Positions 16,869 through 45,817 of a stretch of 64,000 nucleotides of DNA are shown here, piece by piece (within the stretch, counting starts at the first letter, position 1; each line of letters begins with the position of its first letter). The stretch lies in the NCBI RefSeq assembly GCF_900090265.1, contig NZ_LT607752.1, forward strand, positions 2,232,001 through 2,296,000. The letters are read 5' to 3'. Source of the DNA: Micromonospora rifamycinica. GTDB taxonomy: Bacteria > Actinomycetota > Actinomycetes > Mycobacteriales > Micromonosporaceae. Under the pieces are notes generated by a model. It saw only the letters and a list, made by a program, of their open reading frames with translations. It did not search any database and had not been told where the DNA came from. A program made the translations under genes and the position numbers.

Positions 16869-18632
16869 TCAGGCCACCGGATGCGCCGGGCGGTGCCCGG
16901 CCGGCGTGGCCGACTCCGGTCCGATCCGGATCTCGGTGCCCGGCCCGGCGTCGGCCCGGCCGGTGCCCCCGGTGACCGTGTCCCCCGACGCCGTGGCCTC
17001 GGCCGGCGCGGCAACCGGACCGGCACCGGCGGCCAGGGTCGGGTCGGCAGGGGCCGGGTCGGCAGGGGCCGGGGTCGGGGTGTCCTCCGGTCCACCGGCC
17101 GGCTGCTGCCCGGGGACCGACACGCCCACGTCACGCAGCAGCACGGCCGCCAGGACCGCCGTCACCACCAGGATGCCGGCCGAGACGACCGCGGCGACCC
17201 GCAGCTCGTCGGCGAACGCCGCACGGGCCACCGTCACCAGCGTCTCCGCCGCAGTGGTGGACAGCGTCCGGCTCTCCTCGACCGCGCCTCCGAGGGTCTC
17301 CCGCGCGGTGACCCAGGAGTCCGCCGGCACGCCGTCGGGGGCCGCCCCGGAGAGCTGCCGCCGGTAGACGAACGTGCCGATGCTGCCGAGGATCGCCACG
17401 CCGAGCGCGGCACCGAACTGGCTGCCCGTCTCGGAGAGCCCGGCGGCGGCACCGGCCCGCTCCGGCGGCGCGGTGGAGACGATCAACTCGGCGCTCAGGG
17501 TCAGCACCATCGCGATGCCGCCCGTCATCAGGGCCTGGCCGACCACCACCTGGGTCAACCCGACCTCGTCGCCGACCTGGGCGAGCACCAGGCAGCCGGC
17601 GGCCCCGACCAGCAGGCCACCGGCGGCGACGTAGGCCCGCCGGAAACGCTGCGCCAGCATCGGGGCCAGCACCGCCGCGCCGATACCCGCCGCGCCCGCC
17701 GCCGGCAGCGACCAGAGGCCGGCGCTGAACGGCCGCAGCCCGAGCACCAGCTGGAGGTACTGGCTGATGAAGAACATGAAACCGACCAGCGCGAAGTTGG
17801 CGAGCACGTTCATCACCACCGCCGCGCTGAACGCCGGGGCGCGGAACAGCCGGACGTCGATCACCGGGTCGGCGACCCGTCGCTGGCGCAGCACGAAGAC
17901 GGCCAGCAGGATCAGCCCGCCGACCACCCCGGACACCTGGGGCCAGTCGACGCCGTCCTCGGCGAACTGCTTGACGCCCCAGATCATCGGCAGCACGGCG
18001 ACGAAGGCCAGCACCGTGCTGAGCAGGTCGAGCCGCCCGGCCGCCGGGTCACGGAACTCCGGCAGCAGCAGCGGGGCGAGCACCAGCAGGAGCAGCATGA
18101 TCGGCACGTTGATCTCGAAGACGGTGCCCCAGGAGAAGTACTGGAGCAGCGCACCCCCGGCCACCAGGCCGATGACGCCGCCCGCGGAGAACCCCGCCGC
18201 CCAGAGCCCGATCGCGGCCCGACGCTCGTTCTCGTCGTGGAACATGTTGCGGATCAACGACATGGTCGACGGCATCAGCGTCGCCCCGGCGGCGCCCATC
18301 ACCGCCCGGGTGCCGATCAGCATGCCGGGACTGGTGGACAGGGCGGTGGCCGCGGAGGCCACCCCGAACACCGCCGCGCCGATCATCAGCAGCCGACGGC
18401 GGCCGATCCGGTCGCCCAGCGTGCCCATCGGGATCAGCAGGCCGGCCAGCACGAAGGCGTAGACGTCGGTGATCCAGAGGAGTTGGCTGCCGGTCGGCTG
18501 GAGATCCGCCGTGATGAACGGCAGGGCGTACGACAGCACGGTCATGTCCATGCTGATGATCAGAGTCACCAGGACGAGTACCGCGAGACCGATCCACTCG
18601 CGACGACCGGCCTTTGCCTGCGCTGTAGCCAT
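16869..18632 (-). CDS. MFS drug exporter, DHA2 (14-TMS) family
   Basis: The 587-residue transporter resembles EmrB/QacA proton-coupled efflux pumps. It begins with a cytoplasmic stretch, then a first span (IGLAVLVLVTLIISMDMTVL). Motif A is GTLGDRIGRRRLLMIG and motif C-like GAAGATLMPSTMSL follows. About fourteen hydrophobic segments end near residue 495. The last ~90 residues are an Ala/Pro/Thr-rich tail without structure signals, an unusual extension for this family. The divergent TetR gene and the palindrome in the 82 bp between the two starts indicate ligand-induced export, probably self-resistance to the macrolactam. Confidence 0.93.
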   Translation of the reverse strand: MATAQAKAGRREWIGLAVLVLVTLIISMDMTVLSYALPFITADLQPTGSQLLWITDVYAFVLAGLLIPMGTLGDRIGRRRLLMIGAAVFGVASAATALSTSPGMLIGTRAVMGAAGATLMPSTMSLIRNMFHDENERRAAIGLWAAGFSAGGVIGLVAGGALLQYFSWGTVFEINVPIMLLLLVLAPLLLPEFRDPAAGRLDLLSTVLAFVAVLPMIWGVKQFAEDGVDWPQVSGVVGGLILLAVFVLRQRRVADPVIDVRLFRAPAFSAAVVMNVLANFALVGFMFFISQYLQLVLGLRPFSAGLWSLPAAGAAGIGAAVLAPMLAQRFRRAYVAAGGLLVGAAGCLVLAQVGDEVGLTQVVVGQALMTGGIAMVLTLSAELIVSTAPPERAGAAAGLSETGSQFGAALGVAILGSIGTFVYRRQLSGAAPDGVPADSWVTARETLGGAVEESRTLSTTAAETLVTVARAAFADELRVAAVVSAGILVVTAVLAAVLLRDVGVSVPGQQPAGGPEDTPTPAPADPAPADPTLAAGAGPVAAPAEATASGDTVTGGTGRADAGPGTEIRIGPESATPAGHRPAHPVA

Positions 18633-18654
18633 GGCCGAAAGCTACCATCGAATT

Positions 18655-18668
18655 TATACAGGCGTATA
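18655..18668. promoter_or_regulatory. Probable TetR operator
   Basis: TATAC-AGGC-GTATA is a dyad with perfect 5 bp arms inside the short region between the MFS start (18632) and the TetR gene. Its position over both promoters is the usual one for a TetR regulator controlling itself and a divergent exporter. Confidence 0.6.
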
Positions 18669-18714
18669 CATCCGATGGGTGAATTAGGGGGTGGTTCCGA
18701 GTAGGGTGACGCCC

Positions 18715-19302
18715 GTGGGTCATCGGGAACGCCTGCTGGCAGGGGCCAGAGTCTGCCTGTACGAGCGCGGCTACACGCGCACCACCGCCCGCGACATCGT
18801 TGCCGCCTCAGACACCAACCTGGCGTCGATCGGCTACCACTTCGGCTCCAAAGAGGCCCTGCTGACCGCCGCCCTGGTGCAGGCGTTCGAGGAATGGGGC
18901 GTCGAGATCGACCGGGTGCTCCGCGACGGCACCCAACCCGACCTGCTGGACCGGCTGGAGTCGATGTGGTCCGGTCTGGTGGAGTCCTTCGGCACCCACC
19001 GGCCGCTCTGGGTCGCGGGGATCGAGGCGTTCGCGCTGGCCGAACACCTGCCGGTGCTGCGGGAGCAGCTGGCCGACAGCTACTCCCGGGCCCGCCCGGC
19101 GCTGGCCGCCTTCGTCATCCGCGACGGCGGCGAGAACGTCAGCGACGGCACCCGTAGGGCCCTCGGCTCGTTCCTGCTGGCCCTGATGATCGGCCTGACG
19201 GTGCAGCGGCTGCTCGACCCCGAGGCGGCCCCGTCCGGCAAGGAGCTGGCCCGGGCGCTGCAACTGATCGTCGGCGCGATCAACACCCCCACCGGCGACT
19301 GA
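18715..19302 (+). CDS. TetR-family regulator
   Basis: A 195-residue repressor-type protein. The N-terminal DNA-binding domain is clear: RERLLAGARVCLYERGY, then TTARDIVAASDTNLASIGYHF and GSKEALLTAALVQ. The C-terminal helical domain is the ligand and dimer part. I chose GTG 18715 because AGGG lies about 8 nt before it and the protein then begins MGHRERLL, usual for the family; GTG 18691 is in frame but has its G-run directly adjacent. It is divergent from the MFS exporter and most likely represses it until the product or a precursor binds. Confidence 0.9.
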   Translation: MGHRERLLAGARVCLYERGYTRTTARDIVAASDTNLASIGYHFGSKEALLTAALVQAFEEWGVEIDRVLRDGTQPDLLDRLESMWSGLVESFGTHRPLWVAGIEAFALAEHLPVLREQLADSYSRARPALAAFVIRDGGENVSDGTRRALGSFLLALMIGLTVQRLLDPEAAPSGKELARALQLIVGAINTPTGD

Positions 19303-19387
19303 CCCCACCCGGAACAGGGGTCCGGGCCGCCCCGCCCCGACGGCCGGCACGCCGGCAGGGGGTCGGTAGGGGTACCGGGCCACCCGG

Positions 19388-19648
19388 TCACTCCACCCGC
19401 ACCAGGCCGGCACGGAGCAGGTCCTCCAGCCACACGTCGAAATCCCGTCGGGTGATCACCGGATCGGCCGCCCACTGTCGGGCGAGGACCCCGGCGGCGC
19501 GCTCCGGTGAACCGCCCTGCTGCTGCAACGCGATCCACATCGCCGCGGCGGTCGCCCCGAACCGGTAGCGCACTCCGGCCTGCTGGCAGGTCAGCTCCAG
19601 CTGCCCGCTCCGGGTGACCCTGGCGACGATCCCCTGTTCGAGTCGCAC
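19388..19648 (-). CDS. PqqD-like small protein
   Basis: A protein of ~86 residues resembling the PqqD family, the winged-helix fold used as peptide-recognition element in PQQ and RiPP pathways. The evidence is an early beta pattern (GIVARVTRSGQLELTC), YRFGATAAAMWIALQQ, then ERAAGVLARQWAADPVITRRDFDVWLEDLLRAGLVRVE. I set the start at GTG 19648 because GGGAGG lies exactly 6 nt upstream; the ATG at 19654 would abut that GGGAGG. It lies 222 bp downstream of the giant PKS on the same strand. No precursor peptide or PqqE-type radical SAM gene sits beside it. Its partner is unknown. Confidence 0.7.
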   Translation of the reverse strand: MRLEQGIVARVTRSGQLELTCQQAGVRYRFGATAAAMWIALQQQGGSPERAAGVLARQWAADPVITRRDFDVWLEDLLRAGLVRVE

Positions 19649-19870
19649 CCGCATCCTCCCTGCCTCCCCGTGTCCACCATGGTGGGACCTGCGGCGAACC
19701 GACACCTCCAGCCGCACGACCACTACCGTACGAGGTCACCTGGTGACGCGATACGGTCGTGGACCCACGCCGAAGGTGGACAAATACCCACCCTTCTCCG
19801 GGGAGGAAGCCCGAGGCCCGCCGAACGCCATGGGCGTCGACGGACCCCGGGCCGGCCCGACGGAGGCAGG

Positions 19871-41182
<21,312 letters not shown>

Positions 41183-41252
41183 GGCACGCTCCACTAGGTC
41201 TCCGGGTTCGACGCCCGGCTCGGTGTGTCGGCTTTCGGCGCCCGGTCACGGC

Positions 41253-41293
41253 GAGGCCGCCACGACCGGTAGGGGACCGGTCGCGGCGGCCTC
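41253..41293. terminator. Strong hairpin between ferredoxin and PKS A genes
   Basis: 18 nt arms with a single mismatch, beginning GAGGCCGCC and containing GACCGGT/ACCGGTC, surround an AGGGG loop. It lies between the ferredoxin stop (41332) and the PKS start (41182), both on the minus strand. It could end or attenuate the P450-ferredoxin transcript, in which case the PKS gene needs its own promoter in the ~70 bp that follow, or it is a processing site. No T-run follows. Confidence 0.65.
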
Positions 41294-41331
41294 ACGACGA
41301 CCGGTGGGGGTTCACCGGTCGGGGCGGTGGT

Positions 41332-41568
41332 TCACTCCTCGGGCGCGAGCAGCGCGCCGGAGGCGGCGTCGCGGACCGTGATCGCGGACATCGGGCACAT
41401 GTCGGCGGCGTCGATGACCGCCTCGTCGGGCTCGGTCTGCGGGGCCAGGGCGGACGCCTTGCCGTCCCGGATCTCGATCTGGCGGGGGGCCGCGCCGGCG
41501 CAGACCCCGGTGCCGATGCAGGCGTCCCGGTCGACGGTCACCGTCCAGCGGGTGTCCACCGCGCTCAC
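41332..41568 (-). CDS. Ferredoxin (3Fe-4S type) partner of the P450
   Basis: A 78-residue ferredoxin that should pass electrons to the P450 encoded just upstream. Its cysteines are spaced CIGTGVC near the N-terminus with a late CP in ADMCPMSAI, the three-cysteine pattern of the single-cluster ferredoxins that serve actinomycete P450s. I set the start at GTG 41566-41568, which overlaps the P450 TGA (GTGA); the frame is open 17 codons further, but that part lies inside the P450 gene. No ferredoxin reductase gene is present in the window, so a cellular one must be used. Confidence 0.92.
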   Translation of the reverse strand: MSAVDTRWTVTVDRDACIGTGVCAGAAPRQIEIRDGKASALAPQTEPDEAVIDAADMCPMSAITVRDAASGALLAPEE

Positions 41569-42752
41569 CACGCCACCAGCAGCCGGTTCGGACCCCGGAC
41601 CAGCAGGCCGGACTTCCACGACACCCCGGCGTCGCCGTCGGCCAGGCTCAGCTCGGGGAAGCGGTCCAGGATGGTGTGCAGGGCCACCTGGAGTTCCATC
41701 CGGGCGAGCTGCGCGCCGAGGCAGTGGTGCGGGCCGTGGCCGAACGCGACGTGCGGGTTCTGCTCGCGGGTGAAGTCGAAGGTCTCCGGGTTGTCGAAGA
41801 CCTCCGGGTCGCGGTTGGCCCCGGGCAGGGAGACCAGCACCGGCTCCCCGGCGCGGACGGTGACGCCGCTCAGCTCCACGTCCTCCACCGCGTAGCGGGG
41901 GAACATGGCGGCCGGGTTCAGCGGGATCATCCGCAGCAGCTCCTCCACGGCCGCCGGCACCAGGCTCCGGTCGGCGCGCAGCTGCGCCATCAGCTCCGGG
42001 TGGGTGAGCAGCGCGTAGACGAAGTTGGGGATGTGCGTGGAGACTGTCTCGACGCCGGTGAGCAGCAGCCCGACCCCGGCGATGGAGAGCAGCTCCTGCT
42101 CGGTCAGCCGGTCGCCCTCGTCACGGGCCTTGACCAGCGCGCCGAGCAGGTCGTCGGTGGGCTGCTCGCGGCGCTGGGCGACCAGCTTGCCCATGTAGCC
42201 GAAGAGCTGTTCGACGTAGCTCATGAGCTGCTCGCTGGTGCTGGTCAGCCCCTCGGTCCAGATCCGGAACTGGGCGCGGTCCTCGAACGGGACGCCGAGC
42301 AGCTCGCAGATCACCGTGATCGGGAAGGGCAGCGCGAACATCTCCACCAGGTCGCCGGGCGAACCCTTGGCGATCATGTCGTCGACGTACTCGTTGGCGA
42401 TCCGCTGCGCGTCCGCGCGGATCTCGTTGACCCGGCGGGCGGTCAGCGCCTTGCCGGCCAGCTTGCGCAGCCGGGTGTGGTCCGGCGGGTCGAGGCCGAT
42501 GATGCCCTCGTAGGTCATCTCCTCGCGGAGGCGGGGCTGGTCCTTGCCCTGCGCCGCGGCCCGGCTGAACCGGGGGTCGGTCAGCACGGTCTTGACGTCC
42601 TCGTAGCGGGTGGCCAGCCAGGACACCTCGCCGTAGGGGAGCTGCACCCGGGCCAGCGGCTCGGTGCTGCGCAGCAGCCCGTACGCCGGGTCGATGTCGA
42701 TCCCGGGTGACTCGCTGAACGGGTACTTGCGGATCTCCTGATCGATGGTCAC
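41565..42752 (-). CDS. Cytochrome P450 (tailoring monooxygenase)
   Basis: A 395-residue soluble bacterial P450. The heme ligand is Cys344 in FGHGPHHCLGAQLAR. The I-helix oxygen-binding motif is LLLTGVETVSTHI, with Glu in the acid position, and the K-helix ExxR is EELLR. The start is GTG 42752 with GAGGGAG about 7 nt upstream. The protein is followed by its ferredoxin with overlapping codons. It most likely hydroxylates or epoxidises the finished macrolactam; the position cannot be told from sequence. Its promoter region is shared with the divergent starter-unit operon and contains two cluster boxes facing the two genes. Confidence 0.95.
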   Translation of the reverse strand: MTIDQEIRKYPFSESPGIDIDPAYGLLRSTEPLARVQLPYGEVSWLATRYEDVKTVLTDPRFSRAAAQGKDQPRLREEMTYEGIIGLDPPDHTRLRKLAGKALTARRVNEIRADAQRIANEYVDDMIAKGSPGDLVEMFALPFPITVICELLGVPFEDRAQFRIWTEGLTSTSEQLMSYVEQLFGYMGKLVAQRREQPTDDLLGALVKARDEGDRLTEQELLSIAGVGLLLTGVETVSTHIPNFVYALLTHPELMAQLRADRSLVPAAVEELLRMIPLNPAAMFPRYAVEDVELSGVTVRAGEPVLVSLPGANRDPEVFDNPETFDFTREQNPHVAFGHGPHHCLGAQLARMELQVALHTILDRFPELSLADGDAGVSWKSGLLVRGPNRLLVAW

Positions 42753-42910
42753 GGGGCAACTCCCTCGGTTCGCACCGGGCGCACGGGATCGGGCGCTGGC
42801 GTCGATGTCTGCACGGCCGCTCGGTGCGGTACGGCGTATCCGGGCGACACGCCGGGCGCCGGCCGGACCAGGCGAGGGATACGTAATCAGGAAAGGAAAT
42901 CCACCTACAC

Positions 42911-42938
42911 CCCCGCGACGCCCCTAGCCGCCCCCTAC
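42911..42938 (-). promoter_or_regulatory. Cluster box facing the P450 gene
   Basis: On the minus strand the sequence reads TAGGGGGCGGCTAGGGGCG, followed in phase by a CGGGGG run. G-runs recur at 11 bp three times. It lies about 160 bp before the P450 start and is oriented towards it. A mirror box for the aminomutase gene starts 10 bp away. Confidence 0.55.
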
Positions 42939-42947
42939 CGGCCCCGC

Positions 42948-42976
42948 TAAGGGGCGGCTCTGGGGTGCCGTTAGGG
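42948..42976 (+). promoter_or_regulatory. Cluster box facing the starter-unit operon
   Basis: The sequence TAAGGGGCGGCTCTGGGG, followed by TTAGGGG, places G-runs 11 and 12 bp apart. A TAGCGT hexamer at 42999-43004, 23 bp further, is a plausible -10 element; the same hexamer occurs before the discrete ACP gene at 50350-50355. The first gene downstream starts at 43118. Confidence 0.55.
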
Positions 42977-43117
42977 GTCCGGGCGCAGCGGTCGCCACTA
43001 GCGTGTGGGCGAGGCAACGCGCTGTTGACCGTTGACCGTCGAGCGATTCTCGCGGGCGCGCACCGGTGATTGATTCACGCCACGTCGGTGGGCGCAACCC
43101 CCCATGGAGGATGGTTG

Positions 43118-44464
43118 ATGTCCCTGCTCGTCTCCACGACCGCCGATCCGGGGCGGTTCCACTCCTTCGGGCCGCACCACATCGACGAACTCGGTGCCCG
43201 GTACGGATTGTCGGCCGACAATCTGCAGGCGATCCGCACCATTTCCCAGGTGCTGCCGTTCCGGGTCAACGAGTACGTCCTGTCGCACCTGGTCGACTGG
43301 GACCGCATCCCGGACGACCCGATCTTCCGGCTGGTGTTCCCGCAGCGCGGCATGCTCGCCGCCGACGACGAGCGGATCCTCGGCGACCTGCTGCGCGCCG
43401 GCGACCGCAAGGGGCTGCGCGGCGAGGTGGCCCGGATCCGGGCCGGGCTCAACCCGCACCCGTCCGGGCAGCAGCAGCACAACGTGCCGAGCCTGGACGG
43501 CCAGGAGTTGCCGGGCATGCAGCACAAGTACCGGGAGACGGTGCTCTACTTCCCGCAGCAGGGCCAGACCTGCCACGCCTACTGCACCTACTGCTTCCGT
43601 TGGGCGCAGTTCGTCGGCGACGCCGATCTGCGGTTCGCCGCGCCCGGCCCGGAGCAGTTGGTGACGTACCTGCACCGGCACCCGGCGGTGACCGACGTGC
43701 TGGTCACCGGGGGCGATCCGATGATCATGTCGACGGAGCGGCTGCGCAGCCACGTGGAGCCGCTGCTGCGGGTGGACACCGTGCGAACCATCCGGTTCGG
43801 CACCAAGGCGGTCGCCTACTGGCCGTACCGGTTCGTCTCCGACAGCGACGCCGACGACCTGCTGCGGCTCTTCGAGCAGGTGGTGGCGTCGGGCCGCAGT
43901 GTCGCGGTGATGGCGCACTTCAGCCACCCCCGGGAGCTGTCCACCGAGGTCGCCGGCCGGGCGATCGCCCGGATCCGGTCGACCGGGGCGGTGGTCTACT
44001 GCCAGGCCCCGCTGATCCGCTACGTCAACGACGACGCCCGCGCCTGGAGCGAGATGTGGCGGGCCGAGCTGGCCGTCGGCGCGGTGCCGTACTACATGTT
44101 CGTCGAGCGGGACACCGGCCCCCGGGACTACTTCCAGGTGCCGCTGACCCGGGCCGCCGACATCTTCCGCACCGCGTACCAGGATCTGCCCGGTCTGGCC
44201 CGGACGGTGCGCGGACCGGTCATGTCGGCCACCCCCGGCAAGGTGCTGGTCGACGGCGTGGAGCGCACCCCGGACGGCGACTTCTTCCAGCTCCGGTTGA
44301 TCCAGGCCCGTGACCGGCGGCTGGTCGGCCGGCCGTTCCGGGCCCGCTGGTCGGCCGACGCGGCCTGGCTGAGCGACCTGGAGATCGACCCGAGCGCCCC
44401 GGCGGACGTCCTCGCCGCGGTCAGCCCCAGCGCGGCCCGCCCCGGCGCGGCCGTCACCACCTGA
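43118..44464 (+). CDS. Lysine 2,3-aminomutase-like radical SAM enzyme (beta-amino acid starter)
   Basis: A 448-residue protein of the KamA radical SAM family. The [4Fe-4S] site is CHAYCTYC (Cys152, 156, 159), and VLVTGGDPMIM lies beyond it. Members move an alpha-amino group to the beta carbon using SAM and PLP. Known relatives include lysine and glutamate 2,3-aminomutases; the latter supplies beta-glutamate in incednine biosynthesis. As first gene of the starter operon it probably makes the beta-amino acid. Oddly, the PGGGGK motif that holds PLP in characterised members seems absent: the aligned stretch reads GLARTVRGPVMSATPGK. The start is ATG 43118, with GGAGG 7 nt upstream. The substrate is not determined. 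Confidence 0.85.
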   Translation: MSLLVSTTADPGRFHSFGPHHIDELGARYGLSADNLQAIRTISQVLPFRVNEYVLSHLVDWDRIPDDPIFRLVFPQRGMLAADDERILGDLLRAGDRKGLRGEVARIRAGLNPHPSGQQQHNVPSLDGQELPGMQHKYRETVLYFPQQGQTCHAYCTYCFRWAQFVGDADLRFAAPGPEQLVTYLHRHPAVTDVLVTGGDPMIMSTERLRSHVEPLLRVDTVRTIRFGTKAVAYWPYRFVSDSDADDLLRLFEQVVASGRSVAVMAHFSHPRELSTEVAGRAIARIRSTGAVVYCQAPLIRYVNDDARAWSEMWRAELAVGAVPYYMFVERDTGPRDYFQVPLTRAADIFRTAYQDLPGLARTVRGPVMSATPGKVLVDGVERTPDGDFFQLRLIQARDRRLVGRPFRARWSADAAWLSDLEIDPSAPADVLAAVSPSAARPGAAVTT

Positions 44465-44493
44465 ACACCCACCCACCCCGAAGGGAGCTGGCG

Positions 44494-45750
44494 ATGGCCG
44501 GCCGGAAGATCTCGCCCAACCTCGCGCTCGACCAGCTGGTCGCGCAGCGGATCGCCGCGGGCGAGTCCATCGTGCACCTGGGCTTCGGCGAGTCCCGCCT
44601 CCCGGTGTTCGCGCCGCTGCGGCGGGCACTGACCGAGGGCGCCGACCGCAACGCCTACGGGCCGGTGGTCGGTGACCCGGACACCCGGGACGCGGTCGCC
44701 GGGTACTTCTCCCGCCGCCGGCTGCCCACCGAGGCGGACCAGGTGATCATCGCGCCCGGCAGCAAGCCGCTGCTGATGGCCCTGCAACTGGTGGTCGGCG
44801 GGGACACCCTGGTCGCCGCGCCGAGCTGGGTCACCTACGCCCCGCAGGCCCGGCTGGCCGGCAAGACCGTGCTGGGGGTGCCGATCCCGGAGTCCTGCGG
44901 CGGGGTTCCCGACCCGGCGGCGCTGCGGGAGACGATCCGCGCCGCCCGGGTGCTCGGCCACGACCCGCGCATCCTGGTGCTCACCTCGCCGGACAACCCG
45001 ACCGGCACACACGCCCCGGACGACCTGGTCCGCGAGCTGTGCGCGATCGCCGAGGAGGAGGACCTGCTGATCGTCTCGGACGAGATCTACCGGGACATCC
45101 TGCACACCCCGGGCACGGACCTGCTCTCCCCGGCCGAGATCGCCCCCCGGCGGACGGTGGTGCTCACCGGGCTGAGCAAGAACCTGGCGCTCGGCGGCTG
45201 GCGGATCGGAGCGGCCCGGTTCCCGACCGGCGGGTGGGGCGAGCGGATCCGCGCCGACGTCGCCTCGGTGGCCAGCGAGATCTGGTCCACCCTGGCCGGA
45301 CCGATGCAGTCGGTGGCCCGGTACGCCTTCGCCGAGCCACCGGAGATCCGCGAGCGGCTGACCGCGGACGCCGCGCTGCACGGCGCGGTGGCCGGTGCGG
45401 TGCACCGGATCATGGTGGACGCGGGCGCCACCTGCCGGCCGCCGACCGGCGCGTTCTACGTCTACCCGGACTTCGCGCCGCTGCGGGAGCCGCTGGCCGA
45501 GCAGGGCATCACCGACGGCGCGTCGTTGCAGCACCACCTGCTGGAGGAGCTGGGCGTCGCGGTGCTCTCCGGCCACCACTTCGGCGACCGGCCGGAGGCG
45601 CTGCGCTTCCGCGCCGCGACCAGCATGCTCTACGGCGACACCCCGGAGCAGCAGCGGCAGACCCAGACCGCGGCCGACCCGCTGGCCCTCCCGCACGTCG
45701 CCGACGCGCTGGTCCGCATCGAGCAGGCCCTGGCCAAGCTCCCCCGGTGA
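44494..45750 (+). CDS. Fold-type I PLP enzyme, aminotransferase class I/II-like
   Basis: A 418-residue aspartate-aminotransferase-fold protein. Motifs in order are APGSKPLLMAL, SPDNPTGTHAPDD, the cofactor-binding VSDEIYRDI, and the Schiff-base lysine in LTGLSKNLALGGWRIG. It follows the aminomutase-like gene by 29 bp with AAGGGAG before the ATG, so both act in one pathway. A transaminase is the plain reading. In incednine biosynthesis, however, a PLP enzyme next to the aminomutase decarboxylates beta-glutamate to 3-aminobutyrate, and this protein could do an equivalent step; that is inference from position, not sequence proof. Confidence 0.9.
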   Translation: MAGRKISPNLALDQLVAQRIAAGESIVHLGFGESRLPVFAPLRRALTEGADRNAYGPVVGDPDTRDAVAGYFSRRRLPTEADQVIIAPGSKPLLMALQLVVGGDTLVAAPSWVTYAPQARLAGKTVLGVPIPESCGGVPDPAALRETIRAARVLGHDPRILVLTSPDNPTGTHAPDDLVRELCAIAEEEDLLIVSDEIYRDILHTPGTDLLSPAEIAPRRTVVLTGLSKNLALGGWRIGAARFPTGGWGERIRADVASVASEIWSTLAGPMQSVARYAFAEPPEIRERLTADAALHGAVAGAVHRIMVDAGATCRPPTGAFYVYPDFAPLREPLAEQGITDGASLQHHLLEELGVAVLSGHHFGDRPEALRFRAATSMLYGDTPEQQRQTQTAADPLALPHVADALVRIEQALAKLPR

Positions 45751-45817
45751 CCTCCCGTCCCGGCTCCCCCGCCGACCGCGCCCCGGCCGGTCCGCCCCGA
45801 CGACAAGGACGCCCCAG

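Noticed and set aside
19366..19372. GTAGGGG near the end of the TetR gene as another cluster box
   Set aside because: It lies between two convergent stop codons with no promoter nearby and has no second unit at 11 bp.
43118..44464. Lysine catabolism enzyme
   Set aside because: Position at the head of the starter operon, and a motif difference from characterised lysine 2,3-aminomutases, argue against a catabolic role.
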